NCBI GenBank assembly: GCA_031969915.1
Contig: DALYJJ010000094.1
Location: 1 to 25,369, forward strand
Origin: DALYJJ01 sp031969915
Lineage (GTDB): Bacteria; Acidobacteriota; Terriglobia; Bryobacterales; Bryobacteraceae
DNA length: 25,369 nucleotides
Direction of reading: 5' to 3'
The notes beneath the pieces are model-generated. The model saw only the letters and a program-made list of their open reading frames with translations. It was not told the DNA's origin and did no database searches. Shown in pieces: positions 1 to 7,723 of the stretch (positions are counted from its first letter, which is position 1; the number at the start of each line of letters is the position of its first letter). Position numbers and translations under genes: made by a program.

Positions 1-622
1 CTTTGCAGTAGGCTTCGAAGGCGCTGGCGCTCTTGAGCAGGCCGAGCCACTCGATGTGCGCGTCGGCAGCCCCGGGAGCGATGGCCGCGAAATGGACGTC
101 CAGCAGGTTCGTCAGGTTGAGCGCCCGTTCCGTATAGCGGCCGAGCCGGATAAAATGCCAGCCTTCGCCATGGTTCATCATCGCGTTGGTGATGCCCTGG
201 AAGAGCCAGGAGCCCTCCTGGACGCCGGCGAGAAAGGTCATTGGTTCCGCGTTCCAGTCATCGCCCGGCCGGTGGCGGTAGACCTCGAGAAACAGCCGGT
301 TCAATTGCTCCCACATTTCGGAGCTGATCTGTTCGCGCACCTGGCGGGCGTTCTCGCGGGCGGAACCGATGCAGGAGGCGATGGAAGAAAGGTTCGCGCG
401 GTCCACGCACATCAGTTGGGTGAAGCGGTGGGTGTCGAAGGGTAGTTCATTCTTGGGGGCCTGCCCCATGCATTCCAGGACCCGGCGCCAGCGCCGGTCG
501 GCCGGCGTGGCGGAGTGGTCGAGCATGAGGTTCAGGTTGACCTCGAGGAGGCGCGCGAGGTGTTCGGCGCGCTCCAGGTAGCGGCTCATCCAATACAGGC
601 TGTCGGCGACTCGGGAAAGCAT
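1..622 (-). CDS. Alpha-E domain protein (DUF403 family), C-terminus cut by window edge
   Basis: The minus-strand frame opens with ATG at 622-620 and stays open for 207 codons to the left edge, so the C-terminus and stop lie outside the window. The N-terminus reads SLYWMSRYLERAEHLARL and is followed by a helical protein rich in R/E/L, with segments such as CVDRANLSSIASCI, ENARQVREQISSEMWEQLN and WHFIRLGRYTERALN. These are hallmarks of the alpha-E (DUF403) family, usually about 310 residues, so roughly two thirds are present. The start lies 4 nt after the stop of the circularly permuted ATP-grasp gene, so the two are almost certainly co-transcribed. This pairing, often followed by a transglutaminase-like gene, is well known, and the set has been proposed in comparative genomics to make or modify peptides. 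No biochemical function is established for the family as far as I know. The next gene to the left may be the transglutaminase-like partner, which is a guess. Confidence 0.93.
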   Translation of the reverse strand, partial: MLSRVADSLYWMSRYLERAEHLARLLEVNLNLMLDHSATPADRRWRRVLECMGQAPKNELPFDTHRFTQLMCVDRANLSSIASCIGSARENARQVREQISSEMWEQLNRLFLEVYRHRPGDDWNAEPMTFLAGVQEGSWLFQGITNAMMNHGEGWHFIRLGRYTERALNLTNLLDVHFAAIAPGAADAHIEWLGLLKSASAFEAYCK

Positions 623-626
623 GCGT

Positions 627-2099
627 TCAGTGGTTGAGGACCCAGGTATCCTTGCTGCCCCCGCCTTGCGAGGAGTTGACGACCAGAGATCCCCGCTTCA
701 GGGCGACGCGCGTGAGTCCGCCGGGGACGATGGTGACTTTGTCTCCGTACAGGATGTAGGGGCGAAGATCGACATGGCGGGCCTCGACTCCGCCTTCCAC
801 GAAACAGGGCGCGCGGGAGAGCAGAAGAGTGGGCTGGGCGATGTAGTTGCGGGGATCGGCGAGGATGCGCTCGCGAAACTCGGCGCGCTGCTCGGCGGTG
901 CTATGCGGGCCGATGAGCATACCGTAGCCGCCGGATTCGCCCACCGCCTTGACGACGAGCTGATCGAGGCGGTCGAGGACGTACTCCCGATGCGACGGCT
1001 CCGTGAGCAGAAACGTCTCGACGTTGTTCAGGATCGGATCCTGGTCCAGGTAGTAGCGAATGATGCGGGGGACGTAGGCGTACAGGGCCTTATCGTCGGC
1101 AACGCCGGTGCCGATGGCGTTGCAGAGGTTCACGTTGCCCGCGCGGTAGGCGTTAAACAGGCCGGGGACGCCGAGGGCGGAATCGGAGCGGAAGGCGAGC
1201 GGATCGATGAAGTCGTCGTCGATGCGGCGGTAGATGACATCGACGCGGCGCAGCCCGGCGGTGGTGCGCATGTAGAGGACGTTCTCGTGGACCACGAGGT
1301 CGCGGCCTTCCACCAGTTCGATGCCCATCTGGCGGGCCAGGAAGGCGTGCTCGAAATAGGCGGAATTGTAGACTCCGGGGGTGAGCAGAACGACTGTCGC
1401 GTCGCCGCGGCCCTGGGGCGCGAGCGAACGCAGGGTGGAAGACAGGGCCTGGCCGTAGTGGTCGATCGGCCGCACGCCGCAGCGGCTGAGGATCTGCGGA
1501 AAGACCCGCTTCATCACTTCGCGCGAAGTCAGCATGTAGCTGACGCCGCTGGGCACGCGCAGGTTGTCCTCCAGCACCGCGAACGAGCCGTCGGGGAGGC
1601 GAACCAGGTCGGTGCCGGCAACGGTGACGTACACGTCACGGGGCACGGGGATGCCCCGCATTTCGCGGCGGAAATGGCGGCAGCTATAGACGAGATCGCG
1701 AGGCAGCGTGCCGTCGTTGAGGATGTTGGCGTTGGAGTAGAGGTCTTTCAGGAAGAGGTTGAGCGCGGTGATGCGTTGGGCGAGGCCGCGTTCGATGGTC
1801 TCCCATTCGGGCCCGGTGATGATGCGCGGAATCAGATCGTGGGGAAAAATCCGCTCGGTGCCTTCCTCGCGGCCGTAGACGGTGAAGGTGATGCCCTGGT
1901 GGAGGAAGTAGAGATCGGAGGCCTGTTTCCGGCGCCGGAGTTCCTCGCCCGGCAGGTCGAGGAGGACGTCGTAGAGCGGCTCGTAGTGGGATCGCGGCGA
2001 GGCGTCGCCGGTGAACATCTCGTCGTAGGCGTCGTCCAGTTGATAGCGATGAAACGGCGCGGGCTGCGGCCGCTCGCGCGCGGTTTCGAAGGTTGCCAT
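627..2099 (-). CDS. Circularly permuted ATP-grasp type 2 protein (DUF404/DUF407)
   Basis: This 490-residue protein has the full set of family signatures: FLKDLYSNANILNDG (about residues 115-129), LRVPSGVSYML, LTPGVYNSAYFEHAFLARQM (about 240-260), VDVIYRRIDDDFIDPLAFR, NAIGTGVADDKALYAYVP, VVKAVGESGGYGML and a late HVDLRP. The length matches the usual 470-490 residues, so it looks complete. ATP-grasp enzymes ligate a carboxylate to an amine through an acyl phosphate; this permuted group is predicted to form peptide or amide bonds on an unknown substrate. It carries no signal peptide and should be cytoplasmic. The ATG at 2099-2097 is preceded by a weak purine-rich GGTGG. It is divergent from the peptidase gene at 2203, across 103 bp, and leads into the alpha-E gene with a 4-nt gap. 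A plus-strand ORF covering the same bases is a shadow, since all recognisable motifs are on the minus strand. Confidence 0.95.
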   Translation of the reverse strand: MATFETARERPQPAPFHRYQLDDAYDEMFTGDASPRSHYEPLYDVLLDLPGEELRRRKQASDLYFLHQGITFTVYGREEGTERIFPHDLIPRIITGPEWETIERGLAQRITALNLFLKDLYSNANILNDGTLPRDLVYSCRHFRREMRGIPVPRDVYVTVAGTDLVRLPDGSFAVLEDNLRVPSGVSYMLTSREVMKRVFPQILSRCGVRPIDHYGQALSSTLRSLAPQGRGDATVVLLTPGVYNSAYFEHAFLARQMGIELVEGRDLVVHENVLYMRTTAGLRRVDVIYRRIDDDFIDPLAFRSDSALGVPGLFNAYRAGNVNLCNAIGTGVADDKALYAYVPRIIRYYLDQDPILNNVETFLLTEPSHREYVLDRLDQLVVKAVGESGGYGMLIGPHSTAEQRAEFRERILADPRNYIAQPTLLLSRAPCFVEGGVEARHVDLRPYILYGDKVTIVPGGLTRVALKRGSLVVNSSQGGGSKDTWVLNH

Positions 2100-2139
2100 T
2101 CCACCAGCCTTGCGAATGAGGGAACTTCTTACGGGGAAG

Positions 2140-2156
2140 TAACTTTACGGTAACTT
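2140..2156. repeat. Tandem GTAACTT direct repeat in the divergent intergenic region
   Basis: GTAACTT occurs at 2140-2146 and again at 2150-2156, start to start exactly 10 bp, one helical turn. A related GGAACTT lies at 2121-2127. The elements sit between the divergent ATP-grasp and NlpC/P60 genes. Spacing of this kind is typical of sites for winged-helix regulators of the OmpR/PhoB type, but no binding protein can be assigned. Confidence 0.4.
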
Positions 2157-2189
2157 AGCACAGAAGCGGGGCGTTCGGCGACCTGCCGC

Positions 2190-2195
2190 TATAAT
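2190..2195 (+). promoter_or_regulatory. Consensus -10 box (TATAAT) very close to the NlpC/P60 start
   Basis: A perfect TATAAT sits at 2190-2195, only 7 nt before the ATG at 2203. No convincing -35 element is seen 16-18 bp upstream, where the sequence is GC-rich. If used, transcription would begin about 2201-2203 and the message would be leaderless or nearly so. The only purine-rich stretch, GAGG at 2197-2200, is too close to the ATG to serve as a normal ribosome binding site. Confidence 0.4.
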
Positions 2196-2202
2196 CGAGG
2201 AA

Positions 2203-3072
2203 ATGCTGGTATTGGCGATGGCGGCGATGATGGCCGGAGGCGTGGTTTCGCGGCCGGTTTCGAATCTGTATTCGGGTCCCAGCCGGGACGCGGACGTAGT
2301 GACGCAGGCGATCTATTCCACCGCGGTGACGGTGCTCGAAGAGCGCGGTCACTGGCTGCGGGTCCGCACCCCGGACGAATACGCGGGATGGATTGAGAGC
2401 GACGCAGTGCGGCGCCTGCGGGAGGCAGAACGGGCGTTCGCCACAGCGGGACGGGTGGCGGAGGTGGGCAGCCTCTTCGCGCACCTCTACCGCGAACCCA
2501 GCGTGACCAAACACGAACCGGTGTTGACGGTTCCTTTCGAGACGCGGCTGGAGGTGGTGGCGGAGCCCGAACGGGAAGGCGGGCGCTGGATTCAGGTCCG
2601 GCTGATCGACGACCGGCCGGCCTGGGTGCAGCGCGGCGACGTCGTCTTTGAGCCGGGCAGGCAGTCGATCGACGAAACCATCACGCTGGCGCGCCGCTTT
2701 CTCGGCCTTCCGTACACCTGGGGCGGGACATCGAGTTTCGGCTACGACTGCTCGGGGTTCACGCAAATGCTCTGCCGCCGCCGGGGCATCGGCCTCCCTC
2801 GCGACGCCAAGCCGCAGGCCAATTGGGACCAGGCGCGGAGGATCGAGCGGAGCGAATTGCGCGCCGGCGACCTGGTCTATTTCGGACCGTCGCTCGAAAA
2901 GATCAACCACACGGGTTACTACATCGGCAACGGCGAGTTCATTCATGCGACGACAAACGGCCGGCCAGTGGTGCAGATCAGCCGGCTGGACGACACGCCG
3001 TGGACCACGCTGTTCGTGGCCGCCCGGCGCGTGGCGGTGCCCAGCGCCGCCGCACGCGAGGAGAAGCGATGA
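2203..3072 (+). CDS. NlpC/P60 gamma-D-glutamyl endopeptidase with SH3 domains (YkfC-like)
   Basis: This 289-residue protein has bacterial SH3-like segments (about residues 15-70 and 90-150) followed by an NlpC/P60 catalytic domain (about 155-280). The catalytic cysteine is C183 in YDCSGF, the histidine H236 in INHTGYYIG, and the third polar residue is probably H248 in FIHATT. The layout of SH3 domains then NlpC/P60 matches YkfC, which cuts the gamma-D-Glu to diamino acid bond of free muropeptides and releases L-Ala-D-Glu. That assignment is supported by the next gene, an epimerase for this dipeptide. The N-terminus is hydrophobic and poor in positive charge, so export is likely but not certain. 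ATG codons at 2218, 2227 and 2230 are alternative starts; 2203 is preferred because it gives the fullest hydrophobic segment. The stop overlaps the epimerase start by 4 nt (ATGA). Confidence 0.93.
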   Translation: MLVLAMAAMMAGGVVSRPVSNLYSGPSRDADVVTQAIYSTAVTVLEERGHWLRVRTPDEYAGWIESDAVRRLREAERAFATAGRVAEVGSLFAHLYREPSVTKHEPVLTVPFETRLEVVAEPEREGGRWIQVRLIDDRPAWVQRGDVVFEPGRQSIDETITLARRFLGLPYTWGGTSSFGYDCSGFTQMLCRRRGIGLPRDAKPQANWDQARRIERSELRAGDLVYFGPSLEKINHTGYYIGNGEFIHATTNGRPVVQISRLDDTPWTTLFVAARRVAVPSAAAREEKR

Positions 3073-4175
3073 CCCGAAGAAATGCACTTCGCGCCGGACT
3101 GGCGGCGGCAGCAGCGGCAAGCGGGGCGGCGCCGGCGGCGCGCGCCGCCGCGGGCGGCGAGATCGAGACCGAGGTGATGCGGCTGAAGCTGCGGCACACG
3201 TGGACGACCGTGATGTCGTCCAGCGAGTATCGCGACGTCCTCTACGTCCACTACACAGCGGGCGGGTTGACCGGGCACGGCGAAGGCGCCCCGATCGTGC
3301 GGTATAAAGAGACGGCGCTCACGGGGCAGAAGGCGATCGAAGGCCTGCGGCCGTGGCTCGAATCGGCGGACCCCTGGCAGTATTCGAAGGTCCTCGACCG
3401 TGTGTTCCGCGAAGTTCCGGGGGAGTATGCGGCGAAGGCCGCGCTCGACATCGCGTTGCACGATTGGATCGGAAAGCGCCTGGAGATCCCGCTCTACCGG
3501 CACTTTGGCGTAGACCCCAAGGATGCGCCGGTCACCACGTTTTCGATCGGCATCGACACGCCGGAGGTGGTGAAGCAGAAGGTGAAGGAAGCCGAACCCT
3601 TTCCCGTACTGAAGGTGAAAGTGGGCCTGAAGACGGATGAGGAAATGATCGACGCCGTTCGCAGCGTGACGAAGAAACCGCTCCGCGTGGACGCCAACGA
3701 AGGCTGGAAGACGAAGGAAGAGGCGGTGGAGAAGATCCTCTGGCTGGAAAAGCAGGGCGTGGAACTGATCGAGCAGCCGCTGCCCGCGCACATGATCGAC
3801 GAAGCGCGGTGGGTGCGCGGCAAAGTGAACATACCGGTGATCGCGGACGAGGCTTGCCTGCATCCCGGCGACATTCCGAAACTGGCGGAGTCGTTCGACG
3901 GGGTGAACATCAAGATCGACAAGTGCGGAGGGCTCCTGGAGGGCTTCCGGATGATCTCGATCGCGCGCGCGCTTGGTTTGAAGACCATGCTGGGGTGCAT
4001 GATCTCCAGTTCGGTGGCCATCACGGCGGCGGCCCATCTGTCGCCGCTGGTGGACTACGCCGACCTCGATGGGCACCTGCTGATCGGGAACGACCCGTTC
4101 AGGGGCGTGAAGGTGGAGAACGGCAAGCTGGTGTTGCCGGACGGGCCGGGATTGGGCTTGACGAGGATCGCATGA
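3069..4175 (+). CDS. L-Ala-D/L-Glu (dipeptide) epimerase, enolase superfamily, with Tat signal
   Basis: The ATG at 3069 overlaps the previous stop as ATGA and gives 368 residues. An ORF reaching further upstream reads through the peptidase gene and is not credible. The start gives MTRRNALRAG plus an Ala-rich stretch, a twin-arginine signal. The enolase fold follows: KVK at 182-184 (acid/base lysines), metal ligands D208 (RVDANEGW), E235 (IEQPL) and D260 (IADEA), and a second lysine cluster NIKIDK at 280-285. The DLD at 332-334 is the DxD motif that in dipeptide epimerases binds the substrate's free amino group, and separates them from muconate cycloisomerases and other relatives. The enzyme should convert L-Ala-D-Glu to L-Ala-L-Glu so that ordinary peptidases can finish it. 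Most characterised members are cytoplasmic, so a Tat signal is unusual. It lies between an endopeptidase and a D-Ala-D-Ala dipeptidase with 4-nt overlaps on both sides. Confidence 0.93.
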   Translation: MTRRNALRAGLAAAAAASGAAPAARAAAGGEIETEVMRLKLRHTWTTVMSSSEYRDVLYVHYTAGGLTGHGEGAPIVRYKETALTGQKAIEGLRPWLESADPWQYSKVLDRVFREVPGEYAAKAALDIALHDWIGKRLEIPLYRHFGVDPKDAPVTTFSIGIDTPEVVKQKVKEAEPFPVLKVKVGLKTDEEMIDAVRSVTKKPLRVDANEGWKTKEEAVEKILWLEKQGVELIEQPLPAHMIDEARWVRGKVNIPVIADEACLHPGDIPKLAESFDGVNIKIDKCGGLLEGFRMISIARALGLKTMLGCMISSSVAITAAAHLSPLVDYADLDGHLLIGNDPFRGVKVENGKLVLPDGPGLGLTRIA

Positions 4176-4762
4176 GGCCGGCGCTGGCGCTGTTGTTTGC
4201 GATGGCAGCGGCGGGTTGTGCGCAGGATTTGGTGGAGGTCCTGGACATCCCGCTCGATATCCGCTACGCGACGGCGAACAACTTCACGGGCAAGCAGGTC
4301 TACGCCGAGGCGCGCTGCTTCCTGCGGCGAGAAGTGGCTGACCAACTCCGCCTGGTGCAGCAGGACCTGAAGCGCGAGGGACTGAGCCTGAAGCTCTACG
4401 ACTGCTACCGGCCGCTCTCGATCCAGCGCCGGTTCTGGGAGTTGATGCCCGATGAGCGGTACGTCGCGAACCCGGCCAAGGGGTCGCGTCACAATCGCGG
4501 CGCGGCCTTGGATCTGACGCTGACTGGAGCGGACGGGCGGGAGTTGCCGATGCCCACCGGCTACGACGATTTCACGGAGAAGGCGCACCGCGACTATCAA
4601 GGCGGGCCCCCGGAGGCGCTACGCAACCGGGAGCGGCTGGCGCGGGCGATGGAGAAACACGGCTTCGTGGGATTGCCCACGGAGTGGTGGCACTTCGACG
4701 CCGCCGGGTGGGAAAAGTACCCACTGCTGGACGTCGGCTTCGATCGAATCGGGAGAAAGTAA
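4172..4762 (+). CDS. D-alanyl-D-alanine dipeptidase, M15D (VanX/DdpX type)
   Basis: The ATG at 4172 overlaps the epimerase stop (ATGA) and gives 196 residues. The family zinc site is complete: H107 and D114 in SRHNRGAALDLTL and H174 in EWWHFD, with general base E171 and the substrate-side arginine R80 in YDCYRP. The spacings agree with VanX. The first 17 residues form a signal peptide (ALALLFAMAAAGCAQ); the cysteine at 16 could be a lipobox, but the preceding residues fit it only loosely. The enzyme hydrolyses free D-Ala-D-Ala, a cell-wall peptide terminus. Here, with no vanA or vanH nearby, turnover or nutrition is more likely than glycopeptide resistance. The gap to the sensor kinase downstream is 48 bp with no clear terminator, so read-through into it is possible. 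Confidence 0.94.
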   Translation: MRPALALLFAMAAAGCAQDLVEVLDIPLDIRYATANNFTGKQVYAEARCFLRREVADQLRLVQQDLKREGLSLKLYDCYRPLSIQRRFWELMPDERYVANPAKGSRHNRGAALDLTLTGADGRELPMPTGYDDFTEKAHRDYQGGPPEALRNRERLARAMEKHGFVGLPTEWWHFDAAGWEKYPLLDVGFDRIGRK

Positions 4763-4810
4763 CGCGCGCGGCACTAGCGCAGGGCGCGTCCCGCGTGATA
4801 GCTGTGAGTC

Positions 4811-4827
4811 TTGTACTGGCGGTACAA
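4811..4827. promoter_or_regulatory. Inverted repeat TTGTAC-N5-GTACAA at the sensor-kinase start
   Basis: A perfect 6-bp inverted repeat (4811-4816 and 4822-4827) with a 5-bp spacer, 17 bp in all, covers the TTG start codon proposed for the kinase gene. Its shape is typical of an operator for a dimeric regulator. If translation really starts at GTG 4835, the dyad lies in the untranslated leader. No ligand or protein can be named. Confidence 0.4.
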
Positions 4828-7723
4828 CATTCCCGTGGCCGTATGGGCGGCGTTGCTGGCAGGGGCCGCTTCCCTGCCCGGGCTCGATCCGACGCTGCGC
4901 ATTTCGCAGTACCACAAGCAATATTGGCAGGTCGAGCAAGGGCTGCCCCATAGCTACGTTCCTTCGATCCGCGTTTCTCCCTCCGGCTACCTGCTGGTGG
5001 GAACCGCGGAGGGTCTGGCCCGCTTCGACGGCGTTTCGTTCCGGGCGTTGCCCGCCGATCCCGAACTCCGGCTGGACCGCCGCTGGATCACCGCGCTGCA
5101 CACGGCCCGGGACGGAACGCTCTGGGTGGGGACATTCGACGGCGCGCTGCTCGAACTGGTCGACGGCCGCGTGAAAGCCAGGCATTCGCCGGGCGGTTCG
5201 GTCTTCGACCTGCTCGAAGACCGGCAGGGAACGGTGTGGGCCAGCACGCGCAACGGGCTGTTTCGGGTTCGCGCCGGTACGGCCGGCAAGCAGTCCGACC
5301 TGCGCCCTCCTCTGGAGACGTCCTGGAATGTGCTGGCGGTGGGCGCGGCGGGCGAACTCTGGGTGGTCACCGCGCGCGGCCTTCACGTTCGTAAAGGCAA
5401 CTCGTTCCTGTTGCGCGCCGGCAACGGCGGAGCACATGGCGACATCCTGACCGTGCGTGCGGCGCGTGGCGGGTGGCTGTGGCTGGGCACCAGCAAAGGG
5501 TTGTTCCGGCTGAGCGCCGAGGGCGCCTCATTGCCCGTTCGCGGGCCGGGCATTCCCGGGCCCGTGGTGAGCCTGCTTGAGGATCGCGACGGCACGTTGT
5601 GGGTGGGCTCGTGGGGCCGCGGCCTGCACCGCGTGCGCGGCGAGCGGGTGGAGCACTGGTCCGCGAGCGAAGGCTTGCCGGACGATTCGATCCGCACGCT
5701 CGCCGAGGACGCCGAGGGCAATCTCTGGATCGGGATGAGGAGCGGCGGGCTGGGGCGCTGGCGCGATACGCGCCTGGTTCCCGTGGGAATGCCCGAAGGG
5801 CTGGCGGGAGACTATGCGACGACAGTGGCCTCGGACTCCTCGGGGAACCTGTGGCTGGGCACCTGGCGCGGCGGCCTGTACCGCTGGAACGAAGGCGTGC
5901 CGGAGAGCCAGCCGGTGCCCTTGCCGACACTCTATTTCTCGATTCGCGCTTTGGCGATCGATCGCCGCGGACATCCCTGGCTGGGCAACTGGGAAGGGCT
6001 CTTTGAGTTTGACGGCAGGTCGTACCGGCGCCATCTGACACAGCCCGGAGCGCCGGAGGGCAGCGTGTCCACGTTACTCTTCGACCGCGCGGGCGCCCTG
6101 TGGGTCGGGACGGGCGGCGGCCTCTATCGCTTTCCGGAAGGCCGGCCCACTACGCCACGGCCACCGGCGGTCCTGGCCGGGACGGAGATCACCGCGCTGC
6201 TCGAATCCGCAGACGGTACGGTCTGGGTGGGCGCCTCGAGCGGGCTTCACCGCCTGGCGCCAGCGGCGGCCACCGTCGAACGGATAAGTGGGTTCACAGC
6301 CGATCCGATTCACTCGCTCTTCGAGGACGCCAAAGGCCGCGTGTGGGCTCCCGCGGCGGCGGGAACCATCGTTGTGGTGAGCGCAACGGGGCTGCACGTT
6401 CTCGATCGCCGCCATGGCTTGCCGCAGCACGCGCTGTACCGGGTGATCGAGGACGCGAGTGGCAATTACTGGCTCAGCTCCGGACGGGGGATCTTCGAGC
6501 TCAAAAGAGGTCCTCTAGAGGCCGTGCTTGCCGGCGCGAGGCAATCTCTGGAAGTGGTGCTCCATGGCCAGGACGACGGCATGCGGACCATCGAGTGCCA
6601 CGGGCTCTCGCAGCCCTCGGGCGGGCGGGACCGCGACGGCGGCCTGTGGTTTCCGACGGCGCGGGGATTCATCCGCATCCGGCCGCAGCCGGCGCGAGCG
6701 CGGCCCGCTCCGCGCGTGGTGATCGAAGAGCATCCGGGCGCCGTTCTGCCCCCGGGCACGCGCAACGTGGAACTGCGCTTCACGGCGCTCCGGCTCTCCA
6801 CGCCCGGGAAGGTGCGCTTCCGCTATCGAATGACCGGATACGATCCGGATTGGGTGGACGCGGGCGCCGAACGCACGGCCCGCTACAACCAGTTGCCCGC
6901 GGGCCCGCATCGCTTTGAGGTGCAGGCACGCGATCCGGAAGGGGAATGGAGTCCGGCGGCGGCGGTCACTCTGGATCAACAGCCGCGGTTTTCCGAGACC
7001 TGGTGGTTCGCCGCTTTGCTGGGCGCGGGGCTGGTCGGCGCCGCCGCCGGCGTCCACCGGTGGAGGCTGCACGCGATCCGCGGCCGGTACGCGGCGGTGG
7101 TGGAAGAGCGCAACCGCATCGGTAGAGAATGGCACGACACGCTGGTGGCGGGCTTCTCGGCGATCTCGCTGCAGATCGAAGCGGCCCTGGCGAGCATCGC
7201 GCACAGGCCGGACCGCGCCTCCGACATCCTGGACATGACGCGGCGGATGGTCCACCACTATCGGGCCGAAGCGCGGCGCGTGATCTGGGACTTGCGAGAC
7301 GACCGGCCGGAAGGTGAGACTCTTCCGATGGCCGTGGAGAACGCCTTGCGCCGGGTGATCGAGAATCAGGGAATCGAAGGCGCGGTGAGTTCCGAAGGCG
7401 CGCCCGTGGAACTTCCCGCCGATTTGCAGCACAATGTACTGCGCATCTGTCAGGAGGCGATGTCCAATTCCGCGCGGCATGGAAATCCTTCCCGCATCGA
7501 TGTGCGGCTGGTGTTCGCTCCGGGAGAACTAAAGGCCGTGGTCAGCGACAACGGCTGCGGTTTCCGGGCCGACAGGTCCTCGGCTGTCGCCGCCGGTCAT
7601 TTCGGCCTCACGGTGATGCAGGAGCGGGCGCGCCGCCACGGTGGATCGCTGCGCATCGAGAGCCAGTCGGGAAGAGGCACCACCGTGGAAACCGTGATTC
7701 CATTGCATGGAGGCCGGGAGTGA
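4811..7723 (+). CDS. Sensor histidine kinase with 14 Reg_prop repeats, Y_Y_Y domain and HisKA_3/HATPase core
   Basis: This 970-residue membrane sensor has, after a hydrophobic N-terminus, 14 repeats of the type LWVGTxxGLxR. They run from YLLVGTAEGLARF (about residue 60) to GLWFPTARGFIRI (about 620), the number expected for two seven-bladed propellers. A Y_Y_Y domain follows (YRMTGYDPDWVDAG to WSPAAAV, about 670-720), then one transmembrane helix at about 730-750. The cytoplasmic part has a HisKA_3 box with phospho-acceptor H775 (ERNRIGREWHDTL) and an HATPase_c domain (NVLRICQEAMSNSARHG, DNGCGF, GRGTTVETVIPL). The propellers plus Y_Y_Y probably bind a glycan fragment in the periplasm, as in Bacteroidota hybrid two-component sensors. 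An in-frame TGA at 4805 limits the start to TTG 4811 or GTG 4835; neither has a good ribosome binding site. The end overlaps the response regulator by 4 nt. Confidence 0.93.
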   Translation: MYWRYNIPVAVWAALLAGAASLPGLDPTLRISQYHKQYWQVEQGLPHSYVPSIRVSPSGYLLVGTAEGLARFDGVSFRALPADPELRLDRRWITALHTARDGTLWVGTFDGALLELVDGRVKARHSPGGSVFDLLEDRQGTVWASTRNGLFRVRAGTAGKQSDLRPPLETSWNVLAVGAAGELWVVTARGLHVRKGNSFLLRAGNGGAHGDILTVRAARGGWLWLGTSKGLFRLSAEGASLPVRGPGIPGPVVSLLEDRDGTLWVGSWGRGLHRVRGERVEHWSASEGLPDDSIRTLAEDAEGNLWIGMRSGGLGRWRDTRLVPVGMPEGLAGDYATTVASDSSGNLWLGTWRGGLYRWNEGVPESQPVPLPTLYFSIRALAIDRRGHPWLGNWEGLFEFDGRSYRRHLTQPGAPEGSVSTLLFDRAGALWVGTGGGLYRFPEGRPTTPRPPAVLAGTEITALLESADGTVWVGASSGLHRLAPAAATVERISGFTADPIHSLFEDAKGRVWAPAAAGTIVVVSATGLHVLDRRHGLPQHALYRVIEDASGNYWLSSGRGIFELKRGPLEAVLAGARQSLEVVLHGQDDGMRTIECHGLSQPSGGRDRDGGLWFPTARGFIRIRPQPARARPAPRVVIEEHPGAVLPPGTRNVELRFTALRLSTPGKVRFRYRMTGYDPDWVDAGAERTARYNQLPAGPHRFEVQARDPEGEWSPAAAVTLDQQPRFSETWWFAALLGAGLVGAAAGVHRWRLHAIRGRYAAVVEERNRIGREWHDTLVAGFSAISLQIEAALASIAHRPDRASDILDMTRRMVHHYRAEARRVIWDLRDDRPEGETLPMAVENALRRVIENQGIEGAVSSEGAPVELPADLQHNVLRICQEAMSNSARHGNPSRIDVRLVFAPGELKAVVSDNGCGFRADRSSAVAAGHFGLTVMQERARRHGGSLRIESQSGRGTTVETVIPLHGGRE

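Noticed and set aside
621..2153. Plus-strand ORF of 510 codons
   Set aside because: It covers the circularly permuted ATP-grasp gene, whose minus-strand product has all family motifs. The plus-strand translation has no recognisable domain and the composition of a high-GC shadow.
2823..3068. Upstream extension of the epimerase ORF
   Set aside because: It would overlap the catalytic part of the NlpC/P60 gene. The ATG at 3069 gives a Tat signal and a 4-nt overlap.
4172..4762. Vancomycin resistance role for the VanX-like dipeptidase
   Set aside because: There is no vanA or vanH homologue nearby, and the neighbours are cell-wall peptide enzymes. Turnover or nutrition is the simpler reading.
4763..4810. 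Terminator between the VanX-like gene and the sensor kinase
   Set aside because: Only short GC-rich self-complementary pieces are present, with no stable stem and no U-tract.
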